Counted from the stretch's first letter, positions 42,583 through 54,850 are shown. The stretch: 64,000 bases of DNA from Rhyacichthys aspro (GCA_036850595.1 CM072161.1:15891812-15955811), one strand, 5' to 3'. Notes: generated by a model from the sequence alone, not told the origin. Numbers and translations: made by a program.

Positions 42583-44977
42583 TATAAGAACTTTAAATGG
42601 TTGCGGTTCCCTTTTAGCGACGCCTGAGTTCAGCAGGACAGGTGACTACTGAGAAGAACAACCCTCGACTCTAACCGCGGTCAAGACCTAATTTAAACAA
42701 TCATTCAATAAACAAATGTGCTCTGTCCAATAAAATCTGTGCTGTCATCATTATTATTCACAGCTATTAGAATATTCAACTGGGGCCGGACCACTTTCAC
42801 CACAATTAAATGGTGCTATTACTCAAACATTTTACTTCGATTATAATTAACAACTTGATTAAGACTAGCAGCTTTTTTTTTTTTTTTTGTGATGTATTAA
42901 GCTTCCAAAAGTCTGTCTCAGATCGTAGTTGATACTTATACAGTTTTTCATCCATATTTCAGAAATGCTTTTCTTATTTAATCAACTGTGACCCAAAAGC
43001 TGAGAAATGTCAGTCTCAGAAAATAATTACAGAATTACAGTAATAACAGATAAAAATGGATTAGTGCGTTCACAGCTTTTGATCAAAATACAAAATACAG
43101 TTAAAAGAATACGTTTCATCCATTTCCAACCAGCTATTTCTGTTGAAATAACATTTAAAAAAGAACCAGACCAAGGTGCCAGTTCGTGTTAAGTTATTAA
43201 TTAGTCTCAGAAAACAATGCTGGGTGTAATTTAGCAAATTGTAATGAATATTTAATGGAGAAAATTACTCTATGAACCATTATGAAATAAAGCAACAGCA
43301 CTGTGTATGTGCAGTTTAAAAGAAACAACTTCTTATAGAAATAAGAAGTGTATTTGACACCCCACTAAAACAGATACATATATTTAAATCCAGTTGGTAT
43401 TTTTAAAATATTTATACTTTATACTTATTATATTGTGGGCCAGACAAACTATGTCCAAACCTGGGACTGCTTTAAGAGAAGAATAAGAGAGAATAAGAGA
43501 GATTTTAGAGATGGGCTTCTGTATTTATTCTACTCTGTTTTATTGTTTTGATTTAAGTTGGTTATTTTGTTTTGTATATATTTGGATGTATTGGATGTAT
43601 GTATATGTATATGTTTATTATTATTACTATCATTCATTTCATGTCATTTTGGAGGTAGAGATTGTCTTCTGTGTATATGTTAAATTTCAGCTTTAATTTA
43701 GAGAATGAAAGCTCCAAAATTATTCAACAAATTTAGGAGCTTTTAAGCATACAATTTTGTTACTTACTTTTTTACTTTTTATTTTTTGGGCCCTTTGCTT
43801 TTGTTTGATGGGATAGTGGGGAAGCAGGGATAGTGGGGCGGCAGGGAGCAGGGGGAGGGCAAGGACGCTGGGGAAATGAACCAGGGTCTTATATTTTGGA
43901 AGAATTTGTACTGGTGTCTTCAAAGTTTTGTATCTAGACCCACTGCTGGACACAACTTCTGTTGATGTTTCATATGCTGTAGTTTGTTTGTCTGCTGCAG
44001 CTCTCATGAGTCAGGGCTGAGCTGCTCCCAGCTGAAAGTTGGATAAGTCTGACTAATGAGGTCGTTAATGAGCTGTTTGTGAGTTGCTGCTGCTGCTGCA
44101 GAATGATGACACCACAAGTACAGTTACAGTTAGAGCTAGAGCTACACAAACAGTTAGTCCTAAACTGCAGGGGATTCACAGTGACTCAAATGACACAATC
44201 ATTATGATATGGACTAACTTTTTGCAGTGTTTCTAATTCTGACATTTACATACTAAAACTAAATCCCACATATGGCACATAAATCATATAAATACAATTT
44301 CAGTAAATCTGTAATAAGGTGATATTTGTATATGTTTGTAACTGGGCACTAGCTCTACAGAGCACATTTCTGTGACAATAATAAGTCACATTATCATACC
44401 ATAACTATGGCCTGCAGCCTATTGAGAGAAATCAATGACAAAAAAATCAACAACTACCTGGAGCTGTGTGGTACTCTTCAATATATCATCTTCAGAACAT
44501 AATATATTTAATGTGTATGGCCTAAAATAATTGAATTATCTGCAACTGAGATAACTGATAATAAAGGCAGGGAAATCTCTGAACACAAACTAATAAACCT
44601 TTGGGATTTGTTATTGAGGTGCTGTGACCAGATTAATGAAATTAGCTCCCTGGGTATATAACAGGTGATAGACCTCCCCAATGATAGGCGTCTCCTGAAA
44701 CTAATGAACTGAGAGGACAAAATGGCAGCTTGGATCCTCAGCCTGAGGCCTGCTGGGATCAGTTTTGACAATATGCTATTGTACATTCTGCAGAAAAAGC
44801 TCACAAATGGGGCTCCTGAGAAAAAAAACATCTGGCTAAACACATTAACAGGAGTCAAAAACTTTAAATTAATATTACTCAAGTTGAGGTAAAAGTAAAA
44901 CAACTTGAGTAACAGGTATTCAATGGAAAGACTCTTAATGTACTGAGAGACTTTCGATGACACTGCTGGGGCTTTTT
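42583..44977. other. 5' flank of OR10 and spacer up to the minisatellite
   Basis: No gene is seen. TTTAAATT on the minus strand near 42690-42700 is a possible TATA region. The longest open frame, on the minus strand at 44508-44996, has no recognisable domain and is broken in the duplicate, so it is not annotated. The DNA near 42930 is the empty site for the MITE found in the duplicate. Confidence 0.5.
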
Positions 44978-45990
44978 GGTCAACGCTGGTCAACACTGGT
45001 CAACACTGGTCAACAATGGTCAACGCTGGTCAACAATGGTCAACGCTGGTCAATGCTGGTCAACGCTGGTCAACAATGGTCAACACTGGTCAACACTGGT
45101 CAACACTGGTCAACAATGGTCAACGCTGGTCAACAATGGTCAACGCTGGTCAACAATGGTCAACGCTGGTCAACACTGGTCAACAATGGTCAACAATGGT
45201 CAACGCTGGTCAACGCTGGTCAACGCTGGTCAACAATGGTCAACAATGGTCAACGCTGGTCAACAATGGTCAACGCTGGTCAACAATGGTCAACGCTGGT
45301 CAACAATGGTCAACAATGGTCAACACTGGTCAACAATGGTCAACGCTGGTCAACAATGGTCAACGCTGGTCAACGCTGGTCAACGCTGGTCAACAATGGT
45401 CAACGCTGGTCAACAATGGTCAACGCTGGTCAACACTGGTCAACAATGGTCAACAATGGTCAATGCTGATCAACGCTGGTCAACGCTGGTCAACAATGGT
45501 CAACAATGGTCAACAATGGTCAACGCTGGTCAACGCTGGTCAACAATGGTCAACAATGGTCAACAATGGTCAACGCTGGTCAACGCTGGTCAACAATGGT
45601 CAACAATGGTCAACACTGGTCAACACTGGTCAACACTGGTCAACAATGGTCAACGCTGGTCAACAATGGTCAACGCTGGTCAACAATGGTCAACGCTGGT
45701 CAACACTGGTCAACAATGGTCAACAATGGTCAACGCTGGTCAACACTGGTCAACAATGGTCAACAATGGTCAACGCTGGTCAACGCTGGTCAACGCTGGT
45801 CAACAATGGTCAACGCTGGTCAACAATGGTCAACGCTGGTCAACACTGGTCAACAATGGTCAACAATGGTCAATGCTGATCAACGCTGGTCAACACTGGT
45901 TAACAATGGTCAACAATGGTCTACACTGGTCAACACTGGTCAACAATGATCAACACTGGTCAACACTGGTCAACACTGGTCAACGCTGGT
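44978..45990. repeat. Minisatellite of 10-bp units, copy 1 (about 101 units)
   Basis: Uninterrupted array of GGTCAACxxT units with three main variants ending GCT, AAT and ACT, plus rare changes such as CAATGCTGAT. Variants are not random: the rare unit CAATGCTGAT occurs at 45461-45470 and again at 45871-45880 after the same string of neighbours, showing internal block duplication of about 410 bp. The decamer is stop-free in all plus-strand frames, so long false open frames (up to 341 codons) run through it. It is not a gene. Confidence 0.97.
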
Positions 45991-46800
45991 GGGCACCTTA
46001 AGCTGGGACTTAGCCCAGCAACAGTGTTATCCTCCTTTCCACTGATATCTAAAAGTTACTCTTACGCATCTATGTATTTTGAAGTGTTGAGTAAAAATGT
46101 GCATTTCAAAATCATTAATGCATAATGATTACTATATTAATCATTCTAATTCTGTTTTCAGCATGTTGTTATTGTGGTATATATACATTTGTATAAAAAA
46201 TGGTGGCACAATCAGTAATGCACCAATAACACTGTGTATAATGGTAGAATACTGGGATAGCTGTCACTGTGTTATTAGAGAAAAGTCAATTGTAATAAAG
46301 AAGTCACAAAAACTGCTTCAGGAGGCCCAGAGAAGATAAAGTTAGTGCCAAACTTCCTGTGTCTGTCACTGCCACCTCAGTGTTGATTACAACAATCACT
46401 GTGTATTGTTTGACGCGTCCTGTGGGACACTCAGTCTGTTTTTCTACTGAGGTCCCACAGGACGGTCTTTCATGACAAACTTGTTATGACTGAATACAGT
46501 AATTGTTCCTGAGGGCTTAAAGCTCCACACAGCTTATACAGAGTTACTTCTGAGTTGTGTGTTTGTGCACTGTGTTCATCTAAACGGATAACACACAGTT
46601 TAATTGACACAATGCTATATTTATAATGAGTGTGTTTTAGTTTTGATTGCTTACTGTCAGTCCTTTGGCCACAGCAGTCATCTCCCAATCGACTGTAGAC
46701 CTTAATTCACCTTCACTTGACGTCCCCAATGACACTGTAAATAGTTTTAAATCAAAATCAAAACAATAAATTTTCAATGTAATGAGCTGGTGAAAAATGA

Positions 46801-47160
46801 GGTCGACCGATTATCGGCCGGGCCGATCATCGGCGCCGATATTTGGAATTTTGACGTAAATCGGCATCAGCCTTTTTTTTAAATCCGATGGGCCGAAATC
46901 AAGAAATCAATTTAAAACTGGGTTATTTCGGCTCAGATGCAGCCACGCCTCTCTCTCCTGCTGTCCTCACACACACGCACACATACGGTGGAGAGGGAAA
47001 GTTTTCTCGTGTGAAGAAGGTGTGGAGAGCAAACACGTGTGTCGAAGGTAAACGCAGAAAACTCTCCCGAAACTGTAATAAACATCCCAGTGCTCTACAT
47101 CTCACAACTACTACTAACGTTACAGTGAGCAGCAGAATAACGTAAGAGCGGAGTAAACGT
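46801..47160 (+). mobile_element. Partial hAT-like element at the duplication junction
   Basis: Starts GGTCGACCGATTATCGGCCG and CGGCGCCGATATTTGG, the palindromic style of hAT MITE ends. Unlike the surroundings the following ~300 bp are not AT-rich. No second terminus was found, so limits are approximate. Confidence 0.4.
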
Positions 47161-47471
47161 TAGCAGCACGCTAAGGTGGAGGCTGATTAGTTTTAACCAT
47201 AACATTAGTTCGCTGGTCTGGCTCTAAACGCTCAGCACACTATGTATTAGCAATGGGGAGAATGTATGTAATGTGGAGAATAGTGTGTGTTTGGTGAAAG
47301 TCACATAAAAAACTCTACAACTCACGACTACTACTAACGTTGCTGTGAGCTTTCTGGTTCTATGATCTGAAAATTAAAGTGAAGATGAGGCTATTTAGTG
47401 TTTAACAGTTGGTCAATCCCTTGCAACAAGGCTGATGATAATATTGATATGGAAATAGTGATAGTAGTAAG

Positions 47472-47473
<2 letters not shown>

Positions 47474-47522
<49 letters not shown>
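47474..47522. repeat. (GT)n microsatellite
   Basis: About 24 uninterrupted GT dinucleotides, ending exactly where duplication copy 2 begins. Confidence 0.95.
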
Positions 47523-47524
<2 letters not shown>

Positions 47525-48348
47525 ACATCAGCCATTTGAAAATAATAAATAAAGTGGGCCAGGTTAATTCAGACGACTTTATTAATCCCACCAGGGCAAT
47601 TAATTTCACCAGCAAATAAGACAACAAACAGACATGACAAAAAACAACAACAAATAGGCACAATAGCAAGCAACTGTAAATACGCAATCGGAAGAAAACA
47701 CTGATGTAATAGAAGAAATAAATATGTGAAATATAACAGTCTTAAATATATTATAAAAAGATGAATAAAAAAATGTAAAAAGACTACTGAGAATTCAAAA
47801 GACGAATAGCTGTTGGGATAAAGGACTTTGAATACCTATTTGTTTTACAATCTCATAAAATATAGCGATGTCCCGATGGCAACAAAGAAAATTCACAGAA
47901 GAACAAAGACCCCACGGTTTAAACTCAAGGCCCACAGCCGAACCCAGTCCTGTGATTTAAGTAGTTCAGTAACAATATGTCACTCAACAACATACAGGCC
48001 TGGTCACAAGAAACATGACTTTGTTCGGTCATATTTATTGATTGTGGTTATGTGATAAAGCAGGAAGAAAATAATTGCGAAAATAATTGGATGAAAAAAG
48101 ATTGCTAGCCCTAGTAATAACAAAAGAATAGATAGCAAAATACACTCGCTTGCAAAGTGATTTCAATGGCATAATATTTCTAAGTAAAAGTACCACATTA
48201 ACAGGGAGAAGAGAAACATGTGAAAGTTTAAAATGACAAAATAAATGACATGTTGACACAAACATCTCACGCATAGTAACACAAATCTTATCGGTGAAGT
48301 TCAAGGACATCAAACAATAAGACATTAAGAGTTATAAATACAACATGT

Positions 48349-49326
48349 TCAAGTGACTATCTTTACTGTAATTGTGCTTTGTCTTTTCATTTTGATGAGT
48401 TTTTTCACAGAGTCCTTGATTTCTTGTGTTTGCAGAACGTAAATGACAGGGTTCAAAAGCGGCGGGATGACTGAGGTCAGAGACAGGTTTATAATCCTGA
48501 TGTTAGGATCGATGCCTGAGCTCATGGTAAAAGTGATTAAAATTGGTAAGAAATAAATTGTCACTAATGAAAGGTGAGCAGTACAAGTTTTCAAGGCTTT
48601 TACTCTTTCTTGCTTTGTACCAATTTTGGCCAATGCAAAGCAAATACGAATGTAGCTTAATAAGATGAATAAAAGAGGAAGCCACAGAATAAGGACAGGT
48701 AACAAGAAACCAATAACCCTGTTTGGCGTTACGTCGTTACAGCTCAGTTTGTACAGCTGTCCGTGATCACAGAAATAGCTGTTTATAACCACAGACTCAC
48801 AGAAGGAGAGTCTCGTAATGAGGCCGACTGCAAGGAGCACAACCAGAACAACAAATACCCAGAAAAAGGCGACCAAACCAGACATAGACGTGTGCGTAAC
48901 CTTGATGTGATAGTGCAAGGGGTACATTATAGCCAAGAGTCGGTCGTAGGCGAGGGCCACTAGGTTTAGAGCCTCCATCGAAAGGCACGCGTAGCAGAAA
49001 AACAGAAACGTCAAGCACTCGTTGTAAGAAATTTGGTTGTGGTTAAACAGGAAAATGTCAAAAAGCTTTGGCACCAGTGCGCAGCTATGAAGCGCATCTG
49101 TGAAGGCAAGACTAAATACCGCAATGTATTTAGGAGTCCTCAGATTAGGATCCAAGAGAATAAGCACCATTACAAACATATTCCCTATCACAGACAAAAT
49201 GAACACAACAAACAGAAAAACATAGTAATATTTTACATCTGGGATGCCTGAAAAACCGTGTATGACAAAATAAGCAGGACGCACAAAAGTGATGTTTTTC
49301 CCGAGAGCAGAGTTGAATAAGTTCAT
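48349..49326 (-). CDS. Odorant receptor OR11, 325 aa
   Basis: Intact intronless OR, sister of OR10 and the last OR before the septin gene. Start MNLFNSALGKNITF, LAYDRLLAIMYPLHYHIKV, EL2 cysteines CES, CDH and LSC, KALKTCTAHLSLV, PPLLNPVIYVLQTQEI. The few differences from OR10 are partly in IC2 and in the EL2-TM5 segment NDVTPNRVIG. Minus-strand TTTAAATAAGG near 49430-49442 is a possible TATA region. The upstream side faces the septin promoter, so the two transcription units are divergent with about 5.5 kb between them. Confidence 0.94.
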   Translation of the reverse strand: MNLFNSALGKNITFVRPAYFVIHGFSGIPDVKYYYVFLFVVFILSVIGNMFVMVLILLDPNLRTPKYIAVFSLAFTDALHSCALVPKLFDIFLFNHNQISYNECLTFLFFCYACLSMEALNLVALAYDRLLAIMYPLHYHIKVTHTSMSGLVAFFWVFVVLVVLLAVGLITRLSFCESVVINSYFCDHGQLYKLSCNDVTPNRVIGFLLPVLILWLPLLFILLSYIRICFALAKIGTKQERVKALKTCTAHLSLVTIYFLPILITFTMSSGIDPNIRIINLSLTSVIPPLLNPVIYVLQTQEIKDSVKKLIKMKRQSTITVKIVT

Positions 49327-49709
49327 TATAAGAACTTTAAATGGTTGCGGTTCCCTTTTAGCGACGCCTGAGTTCAGCAGGACAGGTGACTACTGAGAAG
49401 AACAACCCTCGACTCAAACCGCGGTCATGCCCTTATTTAAACAATCATTCAATAAACAAATGTGCTCTGTCCAATAAAATCTGTGCTGTCATCATTATTA
49501 TTCACAGCTATTAGAATATTCAACTGGGGCCGGACCACTTACACCTCAATTCAATGGTGCTATTACTCAAACATTTTACTTCGATTATAATTAACAACTC
49601 GATTAAAACTAGCAGCTTTTTACTTATTTTTTTCCTCTTTTTGATTTTTTTGTTTTGTGAATTTGTATTAAGCTTCCAAAAGTCTGTCTCAGATCGTAGT
49701 TGATACTTA
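49327..49709. other. 5' flank of OR11
   Basis: Close copy of 42583-42935. The poly-T tract of copy 1 is replaced by a different T-rich stretch near 49618-49665. Confidence 0.5.
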
Positions 49710-50444
49710 CCGTATTTTCCGGACTATAAGCCGCTACTTTTTTCCCACGCTTTGAACCATGCGGCTTATACAGAGATGCGGCTTTTCTATGAATTTTTCT
49801 TCAGCCCTCAGGGGGGCGCTCTAGCAGGAAGTGCAAAAACGAGACAAACGAGGCAGCGGTAGTCAGTACGAACAAGAAAGCACCAGTTTTTATTCTTAGC
49901 ACATGCAACCCAAGACGCACAACAGTAAAATACGGTAATATTTTTACACCCTCACCCCCTCATAATGGAAAACAAATGAAGTGACAGTGGTTTAGTGTTC
50001 AGTAGTTTCAATGCTCAGGAGGAAGATGAATAGTGACTTGTGGTTTCAGTGCACGGGAGAATGAAGCGACTTTAATAGTTGCGCAGGAAGAAAAAGTGAC
50101 AGTGATTTGGTGTTCAGTGGTTTCAGTACACAGGAGGAAGAAAAATAAAGCAATTTGGTTTTAGTGCACAGGAGGAAGATGAATAAAACCATCAATGACT
50201 TTTCTGTTTTGTTTGATCAGCACTTTTACTGCTGTGTTACAGGCACTGTTCAGAAACAATCAGTTCAGGTATATGAATTAACACTTATGGTACAAAATCT
50301 TTCTATGTAAATATCTTATTTCTCAGCCTGGGTATCGGCGGCTTATAATCCGGTGCGGCATATATGTGACAAAATATATATTTCTTTTAAATTTTAGTGG
50401 GTGCGGCTTATATTTAGGTGAGCTCTACAGTCCGGAAAATACGG
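49710..50444. mobile_element. TA-flanked MITE inserted in duplication copy 2
   Basis: 735 bp with terminal inverted repeats CCGTATTTTCCGGACTATAA and its complement CAGTCCGGAAAATACGG, plus inner GCCGC/GCGGC pieces. It is flanked by TA on both sides. The sister locus near 42930 reads GATACTTATACAG without it, the exact empty site. TA duplication suggests Tc1/mariner mobilisation. No transposase frame inside. Confidence 0.9.
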
Positions 50445-52289
50445 TATACAGTTTTTCATCCATAATTCAGAAATGCTTTTCTTATTTAATCAACTGTGAC
50501 CCAAAAGCTGAGAAATGTCAGTCTCAGAAAATAATTACAGAATTACAGTAATAACAGATAAAAATGGATTAGTGCGTTGACAGCTTTTGAATATTTAATG
50601 GAGAAAATTACTCTATGAACCATTATGAAATAAAGCAACAGCACTGTGTATGTGCAGTTTAAAAGAAACAACTTCTTATAGAAATAAGAAGTGTATTTGA
50701 CACCCCACTAAAACAGATACATATATTTAAATCCAGTTGGTATTTTTAAAATATTTATATTTTATTTTATACTTATTATATTGTGGGCCAGACAAACTAT
50801 GTCCAAACCTGGGACTGCTTTAAGAGAAGAATAAGAGAGAATAAGAGAGATTTTAGAGATGGGCTTCTGTATTTATTCTACTCTGTTTTATTGTTTTGAT
50901 TTAAGTTGGTTATTTTGTTTTGGATGTATTTGGATGTATTGGATGTATGTATATGTTTATTATTATTACTATTTCTCATTTTGGAGGTAGAGATTGTCTT
51001 TTGTGTATATGTTAAATTTCAGCTTTAATTTAGAGAATGAAACGAAATGAAAACAAATTTAGGAGCTTTTAAGCATACAATTCTGTTACTTACTTTTTTA
51101 CTTTTTATTTTTTGGGCCCTTTGCTTTTGTTTGATGGGATAGTGGGGAAGCAGGGATAGTGGGGAGGCAGGGAGCAGGGGGAGGGCAAGGACGCTGGGGA
51201 AATGAACCAGGGTCTTATATTTTGGAAGAATTTGTACTGGTGTCTTCAAAGTTGTGAAAAGTTTTGTATCCAGACCCACTGCTGGACACAACTTCTGTTG
51301 ATGCAGTAGTTTGTTTGTCTGCTGCAGCACTCATGAGCTGCTCCCAGCTGAAAGTTGGATAAGTCTGACTAATGAGGTCGTTAATGAGCTGTTTGTGAGT
51401 TGTTGCTGCTGCTGCTGCAGAATGATGACACCACAAGTACAGTTACAGTTAGAGCTACACAAACAGTTAGTCCTAAACTGCAGGGGATTCACAGTGACTC
51501 AAATGACACAATCATTATGATATGGACTAACTTTCTGCAGTGTTTCTAATTCTGACATTTACATACTAAAACTAAATCCCACATATGGCACATAAAACAT
51601 ATAAATACAATTTCAGTAAATCTGTAATAAGGTGATATTTGTATATGTTTGTAACTGGGCACTAGCTCTACAGAGCACATTTCTGTGACAATAATAAGTC
51701 ACATTATCATACCATAACTATGGCCTGCAGTCTATTGAGAGAAATCAATGACAAAAAAATCAACAACTACCTGGAGCTGTGTGGTACTCTTCAATATATC
51801 ATCTTCAGAATATAATATATTTAATGTGTATGGCCTAAAATAATTGAATTATCTGCAACTGAGATAACTGATAATAAAGGCAGGGAAATCTCTGAACACA
51901 AACTAATAAACCTTTGGGATTTGTTATTGAGGTGCTGTGACCAGATTAATGAAATTAGCTCCCTGGGTATATAACAGGTGATAGACCTCCCCAATGATAG
52001 GCGTCTCCTGAAACTAATGAACTGAGAGGACAAAATGGCAGCTTGGATCCTCAGCCTGAGGCCTGCTGGGATCAGTTCGACAATATGCTATTGTACATTC
52101 TGCAGAAAAAGCTCACAAATGGGGCCCCTGAGAAAAAAAACATCTGGCTAAACACATTAACAGGAGTCAAAAACTTTAAATTAATATTACTCAAGTTGAG
52201 GTAAAAGTAAAACAACTTAAGTAACAGGTATTCAATGGAAAGACTCTTAATGTACTGAGAGACTTTCGATCACACTGCTGGGGCTTTTT
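50445..52289. other. Spacer of duplication copy 2 up to the minisatellite
   Basis: Copy of 42936-44977, lacking about 150 bp present there (43083-43239). No gene is seen. Confidence 0.5.
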
Positions 52290-52752
52290 GGTCAACGCTG
52301 GTCAACACTGGTCAACAATGGTCAACGCTGGTCAACAATGGTCAACGCTGGTCAACAATGGTCAACGCTGGTCAACAATGGTCAACAATGGTCAACGCTG
52401 GTCAACACTGGTCAACGCTGGTCAACAATGGTCAACAATGGTCAACGCTGGTCAACGCTCGTCAACACTGGTCAACGCTGGTCAACAATGGTCAACGCTG
52501 GTCAACAATGGTCAACAATGGTCAACGCTGGTCAACGCTGGTCAACAATGGTCAACGCTGGTCAACGCTGGTCAACACTGGTCAACGCTGGTCAACAATG
52601 GTCAACAATGGTCAACGCTGGTCAACAATGGTCAACGCTGGTCAACAATGGTCAACGCTGGTCAAGGCTCGTCAACAATGGTCAACACTGGTCAACGCTG
52701 GTCAACACTGGTCAACGCTGGTCAACGCTGGTCAACGCTGGTCAACACTGGT
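52290..52752. repeat. Minisatellite of 10-bp units, copy 2 (about 46 units)
   Basis: Same GGTCAACGCT, GGTCAACAAT and GGTCAACACT units as copy 1 but under half as many. Single-base variants such as GGTCAACGCTC are private to this copy. Both arrays are bounded by the same unique sequence (GGGCTTTTT and GGGCACCTTAAGCTGGGACT). Confidence 0.97.
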
Positions 52753-54248
52753 GGGCACCTTAAGCTGGGACTGAGCCCAGGAGCTTGTTTGACAACAGTG
52801 TGATTCTCCTTTCCACTGATATCTAAAAGTTACTCTTACGCATCTATGTATTTTGAAGTGGTATATTAATCATTCTAATTTTGTTTTCAGCATGTTGTTA
52901 TTGTGGTATATATACATTTGTATAAAAAATGGTGGCACAATCAGTAATGCACCAATAACACTGTGTATAATGGTAGAATACTGGGATAGCTGTCACTGTT
53001 TTATTAGAGAAAAGGCAATCGTAATATAAAAGTCACAAAAACTGGTTCAGGAGGCCCAGAGAAGATAAAGTTAGTGCCAAACTTCCTGTGTCTGTCACTG
53101 CCACCTCAGTGTTGATTACAACCATCACTGTGTATTGTTTGACGCGTTCTGTGGGACACTCTGTCTGTTTTTCTACTGAGGTCCCACAGGACGGTCTTTC
53201 ATGACAAACTTGTTATGACTGAATACAGTAATTGTTCCTGAGGGGTTAAAGCTCCCTTTACGCTCTACACACAGTTTATACAGAGTTACTTCTGAGTTGT
53301 GTGTTTGTGCACTGTGTTCGTCTAAATAGATAACACACAGTTTAATTGACACAATGCTATATTTATAATGAGTGTGTTTTAGTTTTGATTGCTTACTGTC
53401 AGTCCTTTGGCCACAGCAGTCATCTCCCAATCGACTGTAGACCTTAATTCACCTTCACTTGACGTCCCCAATGACACTGTAAATAGTTTTAAATCAAAAT
53501 CAAAACAATAACTCTTCATAGAAAGATCTTTGTGCCATGAGCTGGTGAAAAATGTTTTTTGTTTTTTTACGTCGTATTGATTAAACTTTCATTCATAAAG
53601 CCTGTCTATTAAATCAGAACTAAAAACATATCTGAATAAATACACAAAAGCACTACATTATTGCCTCTAGCCATAGTTATGCAATGTTAAATTAGTGAAC
53701 TATAATAACAATATAAACATAATTTCAAGCACAATTAAGCACGTCAACATACACATTTGTATCTGTATTGTGGGGATAGCTTCAGCTGCAGTGATGCTGT
53801 GGTATTCAAAGTGGAGTTTAAATTATTAGATTATTTCATTGAGCAGGTCTGCTCACAGAGATAATAATAATGCATAGACTTACTTATTTTATTCCCTTTT
53901 ACAGAGTTGCTCTTGTGTAAAGGACCCTCAGTGTCTCAGGGTCTAACACCTGTGACTTTGTTGTGTCTAAATAATAAAGAGGCAATTTACCGTAAAATAG
54001 TGTTTCTTCTGCATGTAGCATTGTTAGCTTGTTACTAGCTCCGGTGGAAGTTTTAACCGCCTTTTTCTACTTTCGTTTCGGTGAATTAAACACCGCAGCG
54101 GCGTGTTGCTGCCCCCTACTGTTTGTTCAGTGGTAATTACCCTCACCAGCACCTTGACTACTTTGAACAGATTTATTTAAAATAAATAAAGGCCTGTTTT
54201 AAACATTACTTCCTTTGGGCGATTTACAGTCATTTAGCTATTTTCCCC

Positions 54249-54249
<1 letters not shown>
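52753..54249. other. Distal duplication copy 2 and unique DNA before the septin gene
   Basis: To 53554 this matches copy 1. Beyond is unique AT-rich sequence with no recognised gene. Confidence 0.5.

Positions 54250-54327
<78 letters not shown>
54250..54327. repeat. (TTG)n microsatellite
   Basis: About 25 uninterrupted TTG/GTT trinucleotides. Confidence 0.95.
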
Positions 54328-54599
54328 GGCCTAAAGTCATTTTTTTAAGAAAAATGTAAAGAGGCCTACTCAAAACTGCACATCAAATAAAATCTCGTTT
54401 TGTGAGTAAGTAGTGTATGAGCTGAATATGATGCAGAATTTCACACAGTGATTTAATGTATTAGGCCTAAACCTAAAGGACCAACAGTCTGGGCCTAATC
54501 ATACAGATGATCTGATATTATGCTCAAAATATGCTTTGGTCCAGTTGTAACTACTTTTAATAACTTTTTGTTTTGTTTTGTTTTCAGTTTTGGTCAGTT

Positions 54600-54850
54600 G
54601 TAGTAGCACATTGTCCAAACCCTTGATAGTACCACCCCCTCGTCCCGCTCGTCCTGATTTCCTGCGCTCGGCTCAGGCGCAGAGGGGACTGAGCGCACTG
54701 TCCCGGGATCCTGCCCGAACACAGCACAGTGCGGTCCTACACAGCGCCTGCCCCACGGTCCTCGTCACTGTGCACTGGTTTCTTCTTCGTTTAATGCTGT
54801 GAAATAGTGGAATTGTAGTTTTGGCGCTTGATTTTGGCCTGAGATACATC
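54600..54850 (+). promoter_or_regulatory. Probable septin promoter and 5' UTR region
   Basis: A GC- and CpG-rich patch in otherwise AT-rich DNA (for example CTCGTCCCGCTCGTCCTG and CTCGGCTCAGGCGCAGAG) directly upstream of the first septin exon. The transcription start is not determined. Confidence 0.45.

Larger units (their letters stand above)
40960..46799. repeat. Large segmental duplication, copy 1 (partner 47523-53554)
   Basis: Covers the OR10 3' flank, OR10, its upstream DNA and a minisatellite. The copies agree closely from ACATCAGCCATTTGAAAAT to GAGCTGGTGAAAAATG. Differences: copy 2 lost about 150 bp (43083-43239 here), gained a TA-flanked MITE, has a shorter minisatellite and an extra ~185 bp in its OR 3' flank. 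Confidence 0.88.
45991..47522. other. Distal part of duplication copy 1 and inter-copy junction
   Basis: 45991-46799 is shared with 52753-53554. 46800-47522 lies between the copies. It holds a hAT-like terminus at about 46801-46875 (palindromic ATTATCGGCCGG and CGGCGCCG) with GC-richer DNA after it, and a (GT)n run at 47474-47522. No gene is seen. Confidence 0.5.
47523..53554. repeat. Large segmental duplication, copy 2 (partner 40960-46799)
   Basis: Contains the OR11 3' flank, OR11, upstream DNA with a MITE insertion, and the shorter minisatellite. Confidence 0.88.

Noticed and set aside
44508..44996. 162-codon minus-strand open frame upstream of OR10
   Set aside because: No recognised domain. 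Its duplicate at about 51.8-52.3 kb is broken to a much shorter frame by small changes, as expected for noncoding DNA.
44976..46001. 341-codon plus-strand open frame and several overlapping long frames of repeated MVNAGQ/WST
   Set aside because: The 10-bp unit contains no stop in any plus-strand frame, so every frame stays open. All frames give the same decapeptides, and the second array does not preserve length or start. This is a minisatellite, not a protein.
44978..52752. CRISPR-like array of short repeats
   Set aside because: There are no unique spacers; units abut directly and the genome is vertebrate.
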